DNA of 36,992 bases from Amylibacter sp. (GTDB lineage: Bacteria; Pseudomonadota; Alphaproteobacteria; Rhodobacterales; Rhodobacteraceae). Numbering within the stretch: position 1 is the first letter of the stretch; every line of letters begins with the position of its first letter. Made by a program: the position numbers and the translations under genes. The notes under the pieces are model-generated. The model did not search any database, was not told where the DNA came from, and saw only the letters and a program-made list of their open reading frames with translations. The DNA is taken from positions 11,885 through 48,876 of the forward strand of contig JAESRV010000038.1 of the NCBI GenBank assembly GCA_016764475.1. The letters run 5' to 3'. This document shows positions 1 through 6,935 of the stretch, piece by piece.

Positions 1-2
1 TC

Positions 3-1841
3 AGTGCACTCGGCACAGAGATCAGTACCGAGTGGCAAAATGAGTTGTTAGCACAGTTGCGCAAGCAAAACGGACCGGTTTTACTGCTGCTTGTCGCCCT
101 CGGGATGATACTTATGGTGCCTGCAACCCGCTGGGCCACAAACCGTTTGCAATATGAACGTGATAAAGAACCAACGCCGCTTGGTAATGTTAAAAGTTTA
201 CTGGCGTCTCTGGCGGTGTTTATCCTGCCCGCAACTGGCTTGATTTGCATCTTCAGCGCGGTTTACATCGCGGATATTGTCTCACAACGGGGTGACCTGT
301 TCATGAATGCTGTCCCGTCTGCTGGTCTGGCGTTATTGGGTGCAAACTGGTTGGCACGCAACCTACCTCAATACAGGGATACTAGCGGCGAGCACGCGGA
401 TGAAAAGATAAAGCTGATTTTTGCAGGCCAGCGTCTGACCTGGGCTATAGGCGGTATTCTTGCCGTTGGTTATTTGGTTGGCGGATTGGATGACGGGGCA
501 GAATGGTCAGCCGACATCTTATCGACAATCATGTTTCCCTTGATTGTTCTGCTTGGGTATTGTCTGTTTCAATGTGGTCGCAAAATTAGTGCGTATCGTC
601 ATTTACTGCATGTTGAAGATGATGTGGTTAGCATCCCCGAACGCATCGCTGCAATTTATATGTGGGCTTGCTATATAACTGGGTTAGGCGGGCCTTTGTT
701 AGCCGCATTTGGCTATGCCAATGCAGGCGAAATGCTGGTTTTTTCAATGTCTTTGACATTGGCATTGTCCGCTACGGTTTTTTTCACCTACACTATTTTG
801 GTGGGCTTTCTTGTTCCTGCGGTTAAAGCGGGCGAGAATGACATAAGCGAACGGCCATCGGGCGGCTTGTTAAAGGTGGCATTGGGTTTTAGCTTAATTT
901 CCCTTTCGATCCCGGTTTTAGCGTTGATCTGGGGGGCTCGTACCAGTGATATCAGCGGCTTGTGGTTTACTTTGAATGAAGGCGTTTCATTTGGGGACGC
1001 CCGAATTTCAATATCCGACTTTCTAATCTTCGGCCTGATTTTCTTTATCGGTTACACAATCACACGGCTGTTGCAAACCACGTTACGCACAATCGTTTTC
1101 CCCAGTACAAATATTGAAAGCGGGGCGCAAAACGCGCTTGTGACCGGCTTTGGCTATGTCGGTATCTTCTTGGCGGCTCTTGTGGCCATAACCACTACTG
1201 GATTAGATCTTTCCAGCCTTGCGATTGTTGCCGGTGCTTTGTCGGTTGGTATCGGGTTTGGCTTGCAAGCGATTGTTTCAAACTTCGTATCGGGCATCAT
1301 TTTACTGATTGAACGCCCGGTGAAAATCGGCGACTGGGTTGAGATCGGGGCTTATTCTGGTACCATACGCAAAGTTTCTGTGCGTTCCACAAGTATTGAA
1401 ACTTTTGACGGGGCCACGGTGATTATCCCAAACGCTGATCTTGTGGCAGGCACAGTGACAAACTGGACACATGGCAATGTGCGTGGTCGGGTTAAAATAC
1501 CGGTCGGAGTGGCATACGGCACAGACCCCGAATTGGTCAAAGACGTATTACTATCGATTATTGATAAGCACCCGATGGTGCTGAAACTGCCCAAGCCGGC
1601 TGTGATTTTCATGGGCTTTGGTGCTGACTCGATGGATTTTCAGCTACGCGGTATTTTGCGCGATATAAATTATGTGTTGAGCACCGCATCTGATATAAAT
1701 TTTGAGATCGTCAAACGCTTTGAAGAAAACAACATTGTCATTCCGTTTGCGCAACGTGAAGTCACCATTAAAAACGCCCATGACTTTTTACCACAAGCGG
1801 CCAAGCCTGCACGTAAACCGCGGGCCAAAGCAAAGACGTAA
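3..1841 (+). CDS. MscS-family mechanosensitive channel, 5' end outside window
   Basis: The reading frame is open to the left edge, so the gene starts upstream; an internal TTG at 45 is not its true start. The first ~360 residues contain many hydrophobic helices separated by short charged loops. The last ~230 form an MscS pore and cytoplasmic domain, seen in the glycine/alanine-rich pore helix (LSVGIGFGLQAIVSNFVSGI) followed by ERPVKIGDWVEIG and a beta-domain with VIIPNADLVAGTVTNWTHG. The tail is lysine/arginine-rich. Large multi-helix MscS proteins of this kind sit in the inner membrane and release solutes on hypo-osmotic shock. An N-terminal DUF3772-type periplasmic region probably lies upstream, but that is inference. 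The gene runs towards the tRNA without a clear terminator. Confidence 0.9.
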   Translation, partial: SALGTEISTEWQNELLAQLRKQNGPVLLLLVALGMILMVPATRWATNRLQYERDKEPTPLGNVKSLLASLAVFILPATGLICIFSAVYIADIVSQRGDLFMNAVPSAGLALLGANWLARNLPQYRDTSGEHADEKIKLIFAGQRLTWAIGGILAVGYLVGGLDDGAEWSADILSTIMFPLIVLLGYCLFQCGRKISAYRHLLHVEDDVVSIPERIAAIYMWACYITGLGGPLLAAFGYANAGEMLVFSMSLTLALSATVFFTYTILVGFLVPAVKAGENDISERPSGGLLKVALGFSLISLSIPVLALIWGARTSDISGLWFTLNEGVSFGDARISISDFLIFGLIFFIGYTITRLLQTTLRTIVFPSTNIESGAQNALVTGFGYVGIFLAALVAITTTGLDLSSLAIVAGALSVGIGFGLQAIVSNFVSGIILLIERPVKIGDWVEIGAYSGTIRKVSVRSTSIETFDGATVIIPNADLVAGTVTNWTHGNVRGRVKIPVGVAYGTDPELVKDVLLSIIDKHPMVLKLPKPAVIFMGFGADSMDFQLRGILRDINYVLSTASDINFEIVKRFEENNIVIPFAQREVTIKNAHDFLPQAAKPARKPRAKAKT

Positions 1842-1927
1842 GGCTAGAGGTGCAGGATTTATAGGTCTACGCCCTAGCACTTTTAAGCTTGCCTGCCCAA
1901 ATATCCTTGTGTAAACCCGCGCCTAAC

Positions 1928-2017
1928 GGACAGGTGGCCGAGTGGTCGAAGGCGCACGCCTGGAAAGTGTGTAGGCGGGTGACCGTCTCCAGGGTTCGAA
2001 TCCCTGTCTGTCCGCCA
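1928..2017 (+). tRNA. tRNA-Ser (anticodon GGA), CCA encoded
   Basis: Folds as a class II tRNA. The acceptor stem is GGACAGG against TCTGTCC (one G-T pair), with discriminator G and an encoded CCA. The anticodon stem is CACGC/GTGTG with loop CTGGAAA, giving anticodon GGA at 1962-1964. A long variable arm follows, and the T arm is CAGGG-TTCGAAT-CCCTG. The long variable arm and GGA anticodon identify serine. Its 3' end is the left attachment site of an integrative element. Confidence 0.97.
2004..2017 (+). repeat. attL: left 14-bp direct repeat in the tRNA-Ser 3' end
   Basis: CTGTCTGTCCGCCA, the last 14 bases of the tRNA, is repeated exactly at 7757-7770. With one mismatch the match extends to 17 bases. 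Location in a tRNA 3' end, 149 bp upstream of a same-orientation tyrosine integrase gene, is the classical arrangement of an att site. Confidence 0.85.
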
Positions 2018-2165
2018 ATTCCCCTTTTTATACAATGCTGTTGAGTTACTCTAAGTGGCTTTAAGCCTTTATTTTATGGGAATAATGCCATTTATCTTTT
2101 CACTCGCTTTCTTTCGATTATACCTGTATTCTTTCACTGTGTGGTATGGAACGTGGTATTTTTGA

Positions 2166-3371
2166 ATGACCCATCTATCAGGAAAGCTGACAAAGAAGCT
2201 GGTCGAGAACCTAGGGCCGGGGAGGCATGGGGACGGCAATGGGCTTTATCTGGTTGTAGACCCGTCCGGGGCGCGGCGTTGGATTGTGCGTGTTGTGGTC
2301 AAGGGCCAGAAAAACAAGAAGGGCGCACCGCTTAGAACCGACTTTGGATTAGGTGGCGCGGATATTGTCACATTACCCCAAGCGCGTGACAGGGCGTTGG
2401 AATATCGCCGCATGGCAAAGCAGGGGCTTAACCCGCGCTTTAATGCCAGACAGGAAATCCCGACCTTTGAAGAAATCGCGCAACAGGTGCATATAGACCG
2501 TATGCCCACTTGGAAGAACGCCAAGCATGGGCAGCAATGGATTAACACACTTAGGGATTATGCCTTTCCCAAAATCGGACGGATGCCTGTGGATGCGATA
2601 GGCCAGCCCGAAGCTTTGATGTGTCTTTCCCCGATTTGGACAGAAAAGCACGAAACCGCCAAACGGGTTGCCCAGCGCATTAAGACGGTTTTGGACGTGG
2701 CGAAATCCAAAGGCTTTAGGTCAGGTGAAAACCCGATAACCGAGATTAAGGACGCCAGAGTATTACCCAAAGTAAAAACCAAGCCCAAACACCACGCGGC
2801 TATGCGCTGGCAAGATGTACCAGCCTTCTACACCGAACTGAAAACCCGCGATGCTATGGCGGCAAGGGCCTTGATGTTCACTTGCCTAACAGGGTCGCGC
2901 ACGTCCGAGGTGTTGGGGATGCAATGGGATGAGGTCGATTTTAACGCCCGTCTGTGGACGTGTCCAGCCCAGCGCATGAAAACGGACGCAGACCACCGTG
3001 TGCCGCTAACGGATGAGATGCTGGCGATACTTCTTTCACTGAAAGCAGTGATAAGTGACTATGTTTTTGAAGGCCAGAAACGCAACAGACCGATGTCCAA
3101 TATGGCTATGTTGATGCTGTTACGCCGTATGAAGGTGGAAGGTGTCACCGTTCACGGGTTCCGCTCTACATTCCGTGATTGGGCATCCGAGGTTGCCAAT
3201 GCATCGCGTGAAGTGGCAGAAATGAGCTTGTCGCATAAGGTCGGGTCGGATGTTGAACGGGCTTATGCGCGGTCTGACCTGCTGGAACGGCGGCGCGTGT
3301 TGATGGAACGCTGGTCGGGGTTTGTGGCGGGTGATGTTGGGAAGATGAAATCGGGTAGGGTAGGTGGGTAA
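2166..3371 (+). CDS. int: Tyrosine integrase of the tRNA-Ser element
   Basis: A site-specific tyrosine recombinase of the P4/DUF4102 type, 401 residues, normal for the family. The N-terminal ~90 residues form the arm-binding domain (DGNGLYLVVDPSGARRWIVR); a SAM-like core-binding domain follows. The catalytic domain shows the first arginine in TGSRTSEVLG, HGFRSTFRDWA carrying the H-x-x-R box, the SLSHKVGSDVERAYARSD segment with the second histidine, and the nucleophilic tyrosine. It should catalyse integration at, and with an excisionase excision from, the tRNA-Ser site 150 bp upstream. ATG at 2166 follows an AT-rich leader without an obvious strong ribosome binding site. It is transcribed inward into the element. 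Confidence 0.95.
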   Translation: MTHLSGKLTKKLVENLGPGRHGDGNGLYLVVDPSGARRWIVRVVVKGQKNKKGAPLRTDFGLGGADIVTLPQARDRALEYRRMAKQGLNPRFNARQEIPTFEEIAQQVHIDRMPTWKNAKHGQQWINTLRDYAFPKIGRMPVDAIGQPEALMCLSPIWTEKHETAKRVAQRIKTVLDVAKSKGFRSGENPITEIKDARVLPKVKTKPKHHAAMRWQDVPAFYTELKTRDAMAARALMFTCLTGSRTSEVLGMQWDEVDFNARLWTCPAQRMKTDADHRVPLTDEMLAILLSLKAVISDYVFEGQKRNRPMSNMAMLMLLRRMKVEGVTVHGFRSTFRDWASEVANASREVAEMSLSHKVGSDVERAYARSDLLERRRVLMERWSGFVAGDVGKMKSGRVGG

Positions 3372-3680
3372 AGATGTGAAAATAAAGCTAATTTTGAAGC
3401 TGATTCATAATTTATGGTTCACATTAGTCATTGATTATAAACAGAATAAATAATTTATTATTAAAAATAAAAACAATTTTTCAATGAGATGTTGACCCCG
3501 CGCGTCTCAGTAAACCATAATATCACATGGAGCTTAAACGGATACCATGACCTACTTCAATGACAACCACTTAGGTATTGTCAGACGTTAAAGCAGTATG
3601 GTATTGAATGCGTGACGATGGAACGGAAGGGGAACAAACAAGATGTTGTGTCGTCAGTAAGTTGTGAAATATAAGATGAA
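3372..3680. other. AT-rich non-coding gap after the integrase
   Basis: No convincing gene is seen. The first 110 bp are very AT-rich and contain the palindrome AATAAATAATTTATT at 3445-3459. TGAGA (3484-3488) and TCTCA (about 3504-3508) could form a small hairpin. Short reading fragments at 3540-3670 (for example KQYGIECVTMERKGNKQ) sit in two frames and may be the remains of a small gene, but I cannot name it. Confidence 0.4.
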
Positions 3681-3718
3681 CAGGGGCGGCTTCTGCGTGG
3701 AAACTTAGGCCGCCCCTG
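3681..3718. repeat. Perfect 10-bp GC-rich hairpin
   Basis: CAGGGGCGGC at 3681-3690 and its exact reverse complement at 3709-3718 enclose an 18-nt loop. It stands in AT-rich sequence between the integrase and the regulator operon. No T-run follows on the plus strand, so it is not a standard intrinsic terminator in that direction. Confidence 0.75.
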
Positions 3719-3744
3719 AAAATATAAAACCCGCAAGGGCCTAT

Positions 3745-3761
3745 GTAGTATTTATTACTAC
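3745..3761. promoter_or_regulatory. Operator-like palindrome before the regulator operon
   Basis: GTAGTA-TTTAT-TACTAC is a perfect 6-bp inverted repeat with a 5-nt spacer, ending 89 bp before the first gene of the operon. Its size and position suit binding by a small dimeric HTH protein such as the products of the genes that follow. This is inference from symmetry and location only. Confidence 0.4.
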
Positions 3762-3850
3762 ACCATGAATTTTAAATGGCAAATTGTTTTTCAACAAATG
3801 CCAAAGTTTCATGGCAGGCCCTTTGCTTTCAACAGGCAGAGGAGCATAAA

Positions 3851-4036
3851 ATGCCCAAACAAAAAGAACCAAAACGGTCAATCCGTATTAGAAACGCATG
3901 TGATGTTTATGATGTAAGTCGTAGTACGATTTATCGTGCAATTTACGATGGTAGAATTACCCCCGTAAAAGTGGGTGGTTGTACCATTCTAAGCGTATCC
4001 CAATTAGACAAATTGTTTTTGGGGGTTCAAGAATGA
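3851..4036 (+). CDS. Small helix-turn-helix protein, AlpA/excisionase type
   Basis: A 61-residue basic protein with a MerR/AlpA-like winged helix: VYDVSRSTIYRAIYDGRITP followed by VKVGGCTILSVSQLD, the standard shape of excisionase-family DNA-binding domains. Such proteins bend DNA at att sites or regulate the integrase. The start at 3851 is chosen because GAGGAG sits seven bases upstream; an in-frame ATG at 3776 lacks one and would add a non-conserved extension. The stop overlaps the start of the next gene by four bases (ATGA), so the two are probably translationally coupled. Confidence 0.75.
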   Translation: MPKQKEPKRSIRIRNACDVYDVSRSTIYRAIYDGRITPVKVGGCTILSVSQLDKLFLGVQE

Positions 4037-4245
4037 TAAATTTATTTAAACCCGAACAAGCCTATGTTCTAGGTGACCCAGAGCTTGACGTTATTGGAAG
4101 CCGTGAAAAGCTGGCACAATGGCGGTTCCGAAAGGTCGGGCCTGCATGGGTGAAAATTGGACGTAAGGTGACATATTTAGGTGTAGATTTAAATACCTAT
4201 ATTTCAGCGAACAGAACTGACCCAAATAAAGAGGCTGCAAAATGA
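4033..4245 (+). CDS. AlpA-like DNA-binding protein, paralogue of the gene at 9886
   Basis: A 70-residue protein with the pattern GSREKLAQWR, GPAWVKIGRKVTYLGVDL and a closing NRTDPN. This is the beta-hairpin wing of the AlpA/helix-turn-helix 'MerR-type' group, usually found as small regulators or excisionases of integrative elements. It starts in the ATGA overlap with the preceding HTH gene and ends in another with the next gene. A clearly related copy lies at 9886-10101, sharing GSREK-AQ, GPA, GRK, DL and the DPN ending. Two consecutive AlpA-like genes in one operon could divide the roles of excisionase and transcriptional control; this is inference. Confidence 0.7.
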   Translation: MINLFKPEQAYVLGDPELDVIGSREKLAQWRFRKVGPAWVKIGRKVTYLGVDLNTYISANRTDPNKEAAK

Positions 4246-4427
4246 GAAACCCCAACTCTCGCGAAGTCGGGGCTTTTCCAGTGTCATTTACTAACACCGT
4301 TAACATAACAGTGAATGCCACAGATACCCCATCCCAATCAACTGAAATCGTAAGGCGGTTTGTTTGGTGTGCTAGGTCACATTCAGTTCAACCATTTATA
4401 ATCAAGAATGGGGGGATTTGTTTATGA
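4242..4427 (+). CDS. Unknown 61-aa protein in the regulator operon
   Basis: Not recognised. The product is threonine/asparagine/valine-rich in the middle (FTNTVNITVNATDTPSQS) with a cysteine in RFVWCARSH. No signal peptide or membrane segment is evident. Its case rests on arrangement: it begins in an ATGA overlap with the gene before it and ends in an ATGA overlap with the gene after it, which would be unlikely for a chance frame. Low compositional distinctiveness keeps confidence moderate. Confidence 0.5.
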   Translation: MRNPNSREVGAFPVSFTNTVNITVNATDTPSQSTEIVRRFVWCARSHSVQPFIIKNGGICL

Positions 4428-4786
4428 GTGATTTTCACCGCATTAAGAAGCACCCCGATGTTAAGTGGGTTATGAGCCGTAAAGACCTGCCAAGGAAACG
4501 GATGCCAGCACGGTATAAAGTAACGCGACCAGATGGAACTGTGGTTGAAAAAACCTTTAGCAAGCGCAAACGTCAAACGATTGAACTTTTGTGCCAAAGT
4601 AAGGTTTTTTGCGCTAGCCCTGTTCGTATTTCCCAACATGTTTGTCTTTTGAAACACGAAGACAATATCGATATTTTTACCGAAAGCCATAAAGATAAAA
4701 ATCACGATGAACATGGCAAGTATGGGATTTACCGTTTGGAAGATAAAATCGAATATCTTGGCGAAGTTGGGCCTATTGATGGGTAA
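4424..4786 (+). CDS. Unknown 120-aa basic protein
   Basis: Not recognised. The first half is strongly basic (MSRKDLPRKRMPARYKVTRPDG, shown in part, then KTFSKRKRQT). The second half is acidic/histidine-rich (SHKDKNHDEHGKYGIYRLEDK). It contains three cysteines, two of them in LLCQSKVFCASP. The start at 4424 is preferred because GGGGGA lies seven bases upstream; an in-frame TTG at 4418 sits inside that region. It overlaps the previous gene by four bases and the following winged-helix gene by eight. A nucleic-acid-binding role would fit the basic half but is only a guess. Confidence 0.55.
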   Translation: MSDFHRIKKHPDVKWVMSRKDLPRKRMPARYKVTRPDGTVVEKTFSKRKRQTIELLCQSKVFCASPVRISQHVCLLKHEDNIDIFTESHKDKNHDEHGKYGIYRLEDKIEYLGEVGPIDG

Positions 4787-5294
4787 GTCCAGACGGCCAA
4801 AAGAGGGGCAATACATCCCCCTTTCCTATGCCCAATTAAAAAGCAAAGCATGGCGGTCTCTTTCAGGGGCCGCCGTAAAGGTCTGGCTTGAACTCCACAC
4901 GCGGTTCAATGGCGGTAATAACGGGTCACTGACGTTGTCTATGGCAGAGGCGGCGGATGCGCTGGGTATGGGTAAGGCAACCGTTCAGCGGGCGTTTAAA
5001 GAGCTTCAGGCTAAAGGCTTTCTTGTATTGGTCAAAGAAGGTGACTGGTATCACCGCCGGGCGCATGAGTGGTGTCTGACCACCAAGCCCGTGCAAGGCG
5101 TGAAAGGTAAAGTACCACCAACAAACGACTGGCGAAGCTGGCAACCGCCCAAAAAAACAAAACGCGGTTCTAAAATGGAACCGTCAGGGGCGAACGTGGT
5201 TCCAATACAGAACCCTAAGGGTGTTCATGGTTCCAAACCAGAACCCGTCAGGGGCAATTCCGGGCCGTCCTTCGGTTCTGGAATGGAACACTAA
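4779..5294 (+). CDS. Winged-helix DNA-binding protein, possible replication or partner initiator
   Basis: A 171-residue protein. Residues ~1-95 form a winged helix: a conserved-looking SGAAVKVWLELHTRFNGGNN, then LTLSMAEAADALGMGKATVQ with RAFKELQAKGFLVLVKEG as recognition helix and wing. The C-terminal ~60 residues are low-complexity, with repeated units GSKMEP, GSKPEP and GSGMEH plus VVPIQNP. At DNA level these units are four 17-bp palindromes (5166-5290). The ATG at 4779 overlaps the previous stop by eight bases; an in-frame upstream ATG at 4707 lies inside the preceding gene and is less likely. An N-terminal DNA-binding domain encoded next to its own repeat array is typical of iteron-binding initiators. 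That function is inferred, not shown. Confidence 0.7.
   Translation: MGKSRRPKEGQYIPLSYAQLKSKAWRSLSGAAVKVWLELHTRFNGGNNGSLTLSMAEAADALGMGKATVQRAFKELQAKGFLVLVKEGDWYHRRAHEWCLTTKPVQGVKGKVPPTNDWRSWQPPKKTKRGSKMEPSGANVVPIQNPKGVHGSKPEPVRGNSGPSFGSGMEH
5166..5290. repeat. Four 17-bp palindromes GGTTC-N7-GAACC
   Basis: The sites are 5166-5182, 5198-5214, 5229-5245 and 5274-5290 (the last ends GAACA). Their centres are 32, 31 and 45 bp apart. The spacer differs each time (TAAAATG, CAATACA, CAAACCA, TGGAATG), so the arms are conserved while the middle is not. All lie inside the coding end of the winged-helix gene. Confidence 0.85.
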
Positions 5295-5326
5295 TAGTAT
5301 ACCACTCACCTATGCAGGGAAGGGGC

Positions 5327-5416
5327 AAGGTTACAGCAAGGTGACAACCCCAAGGTTTCCACAATGACGGAAAGGTTACGGTAAGGGTGTCTACACAAAG
5401 GTTGCACCAAGGTTTT
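5327..5416 (+). repeat. Seven iteron-like direct repeats, AAGGTTNC core
   Basis: Copies start at 5327, 5338, 5352, 5372, 5383, 5398 and 5409: AAGGTTAC, AAGGTGAC, AAGGTTTC, AAGGTTAC, AAGGGTGTC, AAGGTTGC, AAGGTTTT. Spacings are 11, 14, 20, 11, 15 and 11 bp, with the 11-bp step recurring. They fill the non-coding stretch between the winged-helix gene and the HTH/HGGxSTG gene. The pattern resembles iterons of a replication origin or a multi-site operator. Confidence 0.7.
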
Positions 5417-5493
5417 GCCGTTCTTTGCATTAAGATGGTTTTGTATAGACTGGTAAAGCAAAAGATGTTGCAGCATGAAAACACGGGTATAAA

Positions 5494-5994
5494 ATGGGAC
5501 TGACAGGGGCGGAATTGAAAGCGGCGCGTAAAGCCAAAAGGCTTAACCAGACGGAACTGGGTGCACTGGCAGGGGTCGCACGGTGTACCGTTTCCTATTG
5601 GGAAAACAAGCAGGGCCAGCTTCCAAACAGCGGCGGGCTTAATCTGATGCTGGATGCGCTGGGTTTAGAGCATTTGAAGTATTTCCATGCCAATAACGCG
5701 CCCGCGCGGGGATGGGGTATTATTGATACTCAGCAAGAGTGGGTTAATCGACAGGCCCAGCGCGAGCTGCAACGCCTGAAAGAGCGCGAACAAGACCGGG
5801 TTGCCAACATGCGTGTGCAATGCCGTGCAAAGACCCGCAAGGGCCGCCCCTGTAAACTTATGAGTGAAGCGGGGCGCAAGCGGTGCAAATTTCATGGCGG
5901 CATGTCTACAGGGCCTAAAACGGCTCAGGGCAAGGCGCGAATTGCAGAGGCGCAGCGCATGAGGTGGCAGAGGTATAGGGATAACCAGTTATAG
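5494..5994 (+). CDS. HTH (XRE) protein with C-terminal HGGxSTG motif
   Basis: A 166-residue protein. Residues ~1-60 are a Cro/C1-type helix-turn-helix (LTGAELKAARKAKRLNQTEL with VARCTVSYWENKQG). A helical, arginine/glutamine-rich linker follows. The end is a compact cysteine/histidine region, CRAKTRKGRPCKL, then RCKFHGGMSTGPKT, then KARIAEAQRMRW. This is the HGGxSTG domain, a common but functionally uncharacterised module of phage and island proteins; its cysteines and histidine suggest a small metal-binding fold. Fusion of that module to an XRE domain points to a DNA-binding regulator of the element. It lies 77 bp beyond the direct-repeat array, which may contain its operator. Confidence 0.75.
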   Translation: MGLTGAELKAARKAKRLNQTELGALAGVARCTVSYWENKQGQLPNSGGLNLMLDALGLEHLKYFHANNAPARGWGIIDTQQEWVNRQAQRELQRLKEREQDRVANMRVQCRAKTRKGRPCKLMSEAGRKRCKFHGGMSTGPKTAQGKARIAEAQRMRWQRYRDNQL

Positions 5995-6028
5995 TCGCTA
6001 TTTTTCACAAATTGAAAAAACGAGGGTT

Positions 6029-6295
6029 TTATACCAGTGATATTTGTACTTCACGGCCCACGGCTTTTGCATATGCGCGTAAGCGGCTCATGCTGATATT
6101 GCGCCCCGCTTCAATTTGGGAAACCGCGCTTTGCTTTGTTCCCATACGTTTGGCAACTTGCGCCTGAGTAAGCCCTGCACTGGCCCTTGCCCCAATCAGC
6201 GCACGGGCAATAGAAAATTCTTCCTCAAGAGAACCATAGGCTTCCTTGTATTCGGGGTCTTTCATGGATTGTTCGTGTAGTTTTTTAATACCCAT
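6029..6295 (-). CDS. HigA-type antitoxin (XRE family)
   Basis: 88 residues with an XRE helix-turn-helix in the second half: GARASAGLTQAQVAKRMGTK then SAVSQIEAGRNISMSRLRAY, ending in a short beta strand (REVQISLV). The N-terminal part is helical and acidic, as expected for toxin neutralisation. It starts one base after the stop of the upstream toxin gene, in the toxin-first order characteristic of higBA. It should bind and silence the toxin and repress the shared promoter. Confidence 0.88.
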   Translation of the reverse strand: MGIKKLHEQSMKDPEYKEAYGSLEEEFSIARALIGARASAGLTQAQVAKRMGTKQSAVSQIEAGRNISMSRLRAYAKAVGREVQISLV

Positions 6296-6296
6296 G

Positions 6297-6617
6297 TCAC
6301 ACTTCCTTTGCTCTTTTCCGTGCCAAGTCCAAAGCGGATTTTGGCGTTTTTTGCGTCTTCTTTACAAAGGCGTGAAGAACAACAATTTCTTGTTCCCCGG
6401 CCTTGATATAGATACCGCGCCCGATACCTTCTTTACCTCTTGCCCGAATTTCCCATAGACCCGACCCAAGAGGGCGGACATAGGGCATTCCAACCATTTC
6501 AGGGCCGAACTCTATCAAGAGGTCAATTATCCTGAAAAAACTGGCTCGAACCTGAACAGGCAAGGCTAGAATTTCTTTTTCAACTCTATGGTCGAGAGTT
6601 CTAACCGTCCAATTCAT
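6297..6617 (-). CDS. HigB-type toxin (RelE superfamily, Gp49-like)
   Basis: 106 residues. The Gp49-like RelE fold is recognisable from PYVRPLGSGLWEIRARGKEG, the strands GIYIKAGEQEIVVLHAFVKK and the C-terminal basic helix TQKTPKSALDLARKR. Family members cleave mRNA on the ribosome. It is the first gene of a two-gene operon with the antitoxin. Upstream of the start, the CCTATACGTTATACTTG stretch is AT-rich and partly symmetrical and could hold the operator. Confidence 0.88.
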   Translation of the reverse strand: MNWTVRTLDHRVEKEILALPVQVRASFFRIIDLLIEFGPEMVGMPYVRPLGSGLWEIRARGKEGIGRGIYIKAGEQEIVVLHAFVKKTQKTPKSALDLARKRAKEV

Positions 6618-6935
6618 ATATTACCTATACGTTATACTTGTTAAGATTGCAATAAGCCTGTTTCTAGACTTAATTCACCTGCCCGCCCTCTTTAGTATCA
6701 TGCCGTTGCCTAGTCGCAATAAATTTGAAAATACACAATTACTTTCATTGAGTGAACGAAATGCCTGCAATCCGATCAAACTGGATTTTCTTTGCGGTGG
6801 CGCGTTACCCTTGGGGGCCTTTTCGTTCCAGAAGTACCTTTTTCATTTATTATTTCAATATTACTGCGAAAAGCAATATTGACTAAGTACCCCATTGGGG
6901 TTGCATTAAGTACCCCATCGGGTTATATACCCATA
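6618..6935. promoter_or_regulatory. Gap between two divergent toxin-antitoxin operons; operator repeats 6884-6934
   Basis: Carries the promoters of both modules. On the right, TAAGTACCCCAT occurs at 6884-6895 and 6907-6918, with a partial third copy (TATACCCAT, 6926-6934) abutting the toxin ATG. The first copy extends into the perfect palindrome CCCCATTGGGG. These look like operators for the downstream XRE antitoxin. GAACGAAA (6754-6761) and TTTCGTTC (6821-6828) are also inverted repeats. A 40-codon frame from 6761 is not convincing as a gene. Confidence 0.55.

Noticed and set aside
4388-4816. 142-codon minus-strand frame opposite the 120-aa protein
   Set aside because: It is the complement of a gene in a well-coupled plus-strand operon and contains no recognisable domain; plus-strand starts have better ribosome binding sites.
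5327-5416. CRISPR-like repeat array
   Set aside because: Repeats are only ~8 bp, spacers are 3-12 bp and irregular, and no cas gene is present.
6761-6884. 40-codon frame MPAIRSNWIFFAVARYPWG...
   Set aside because: Overlaps the toxin-antitoxin promoter region, has no ribosome binding site and no recognised family.
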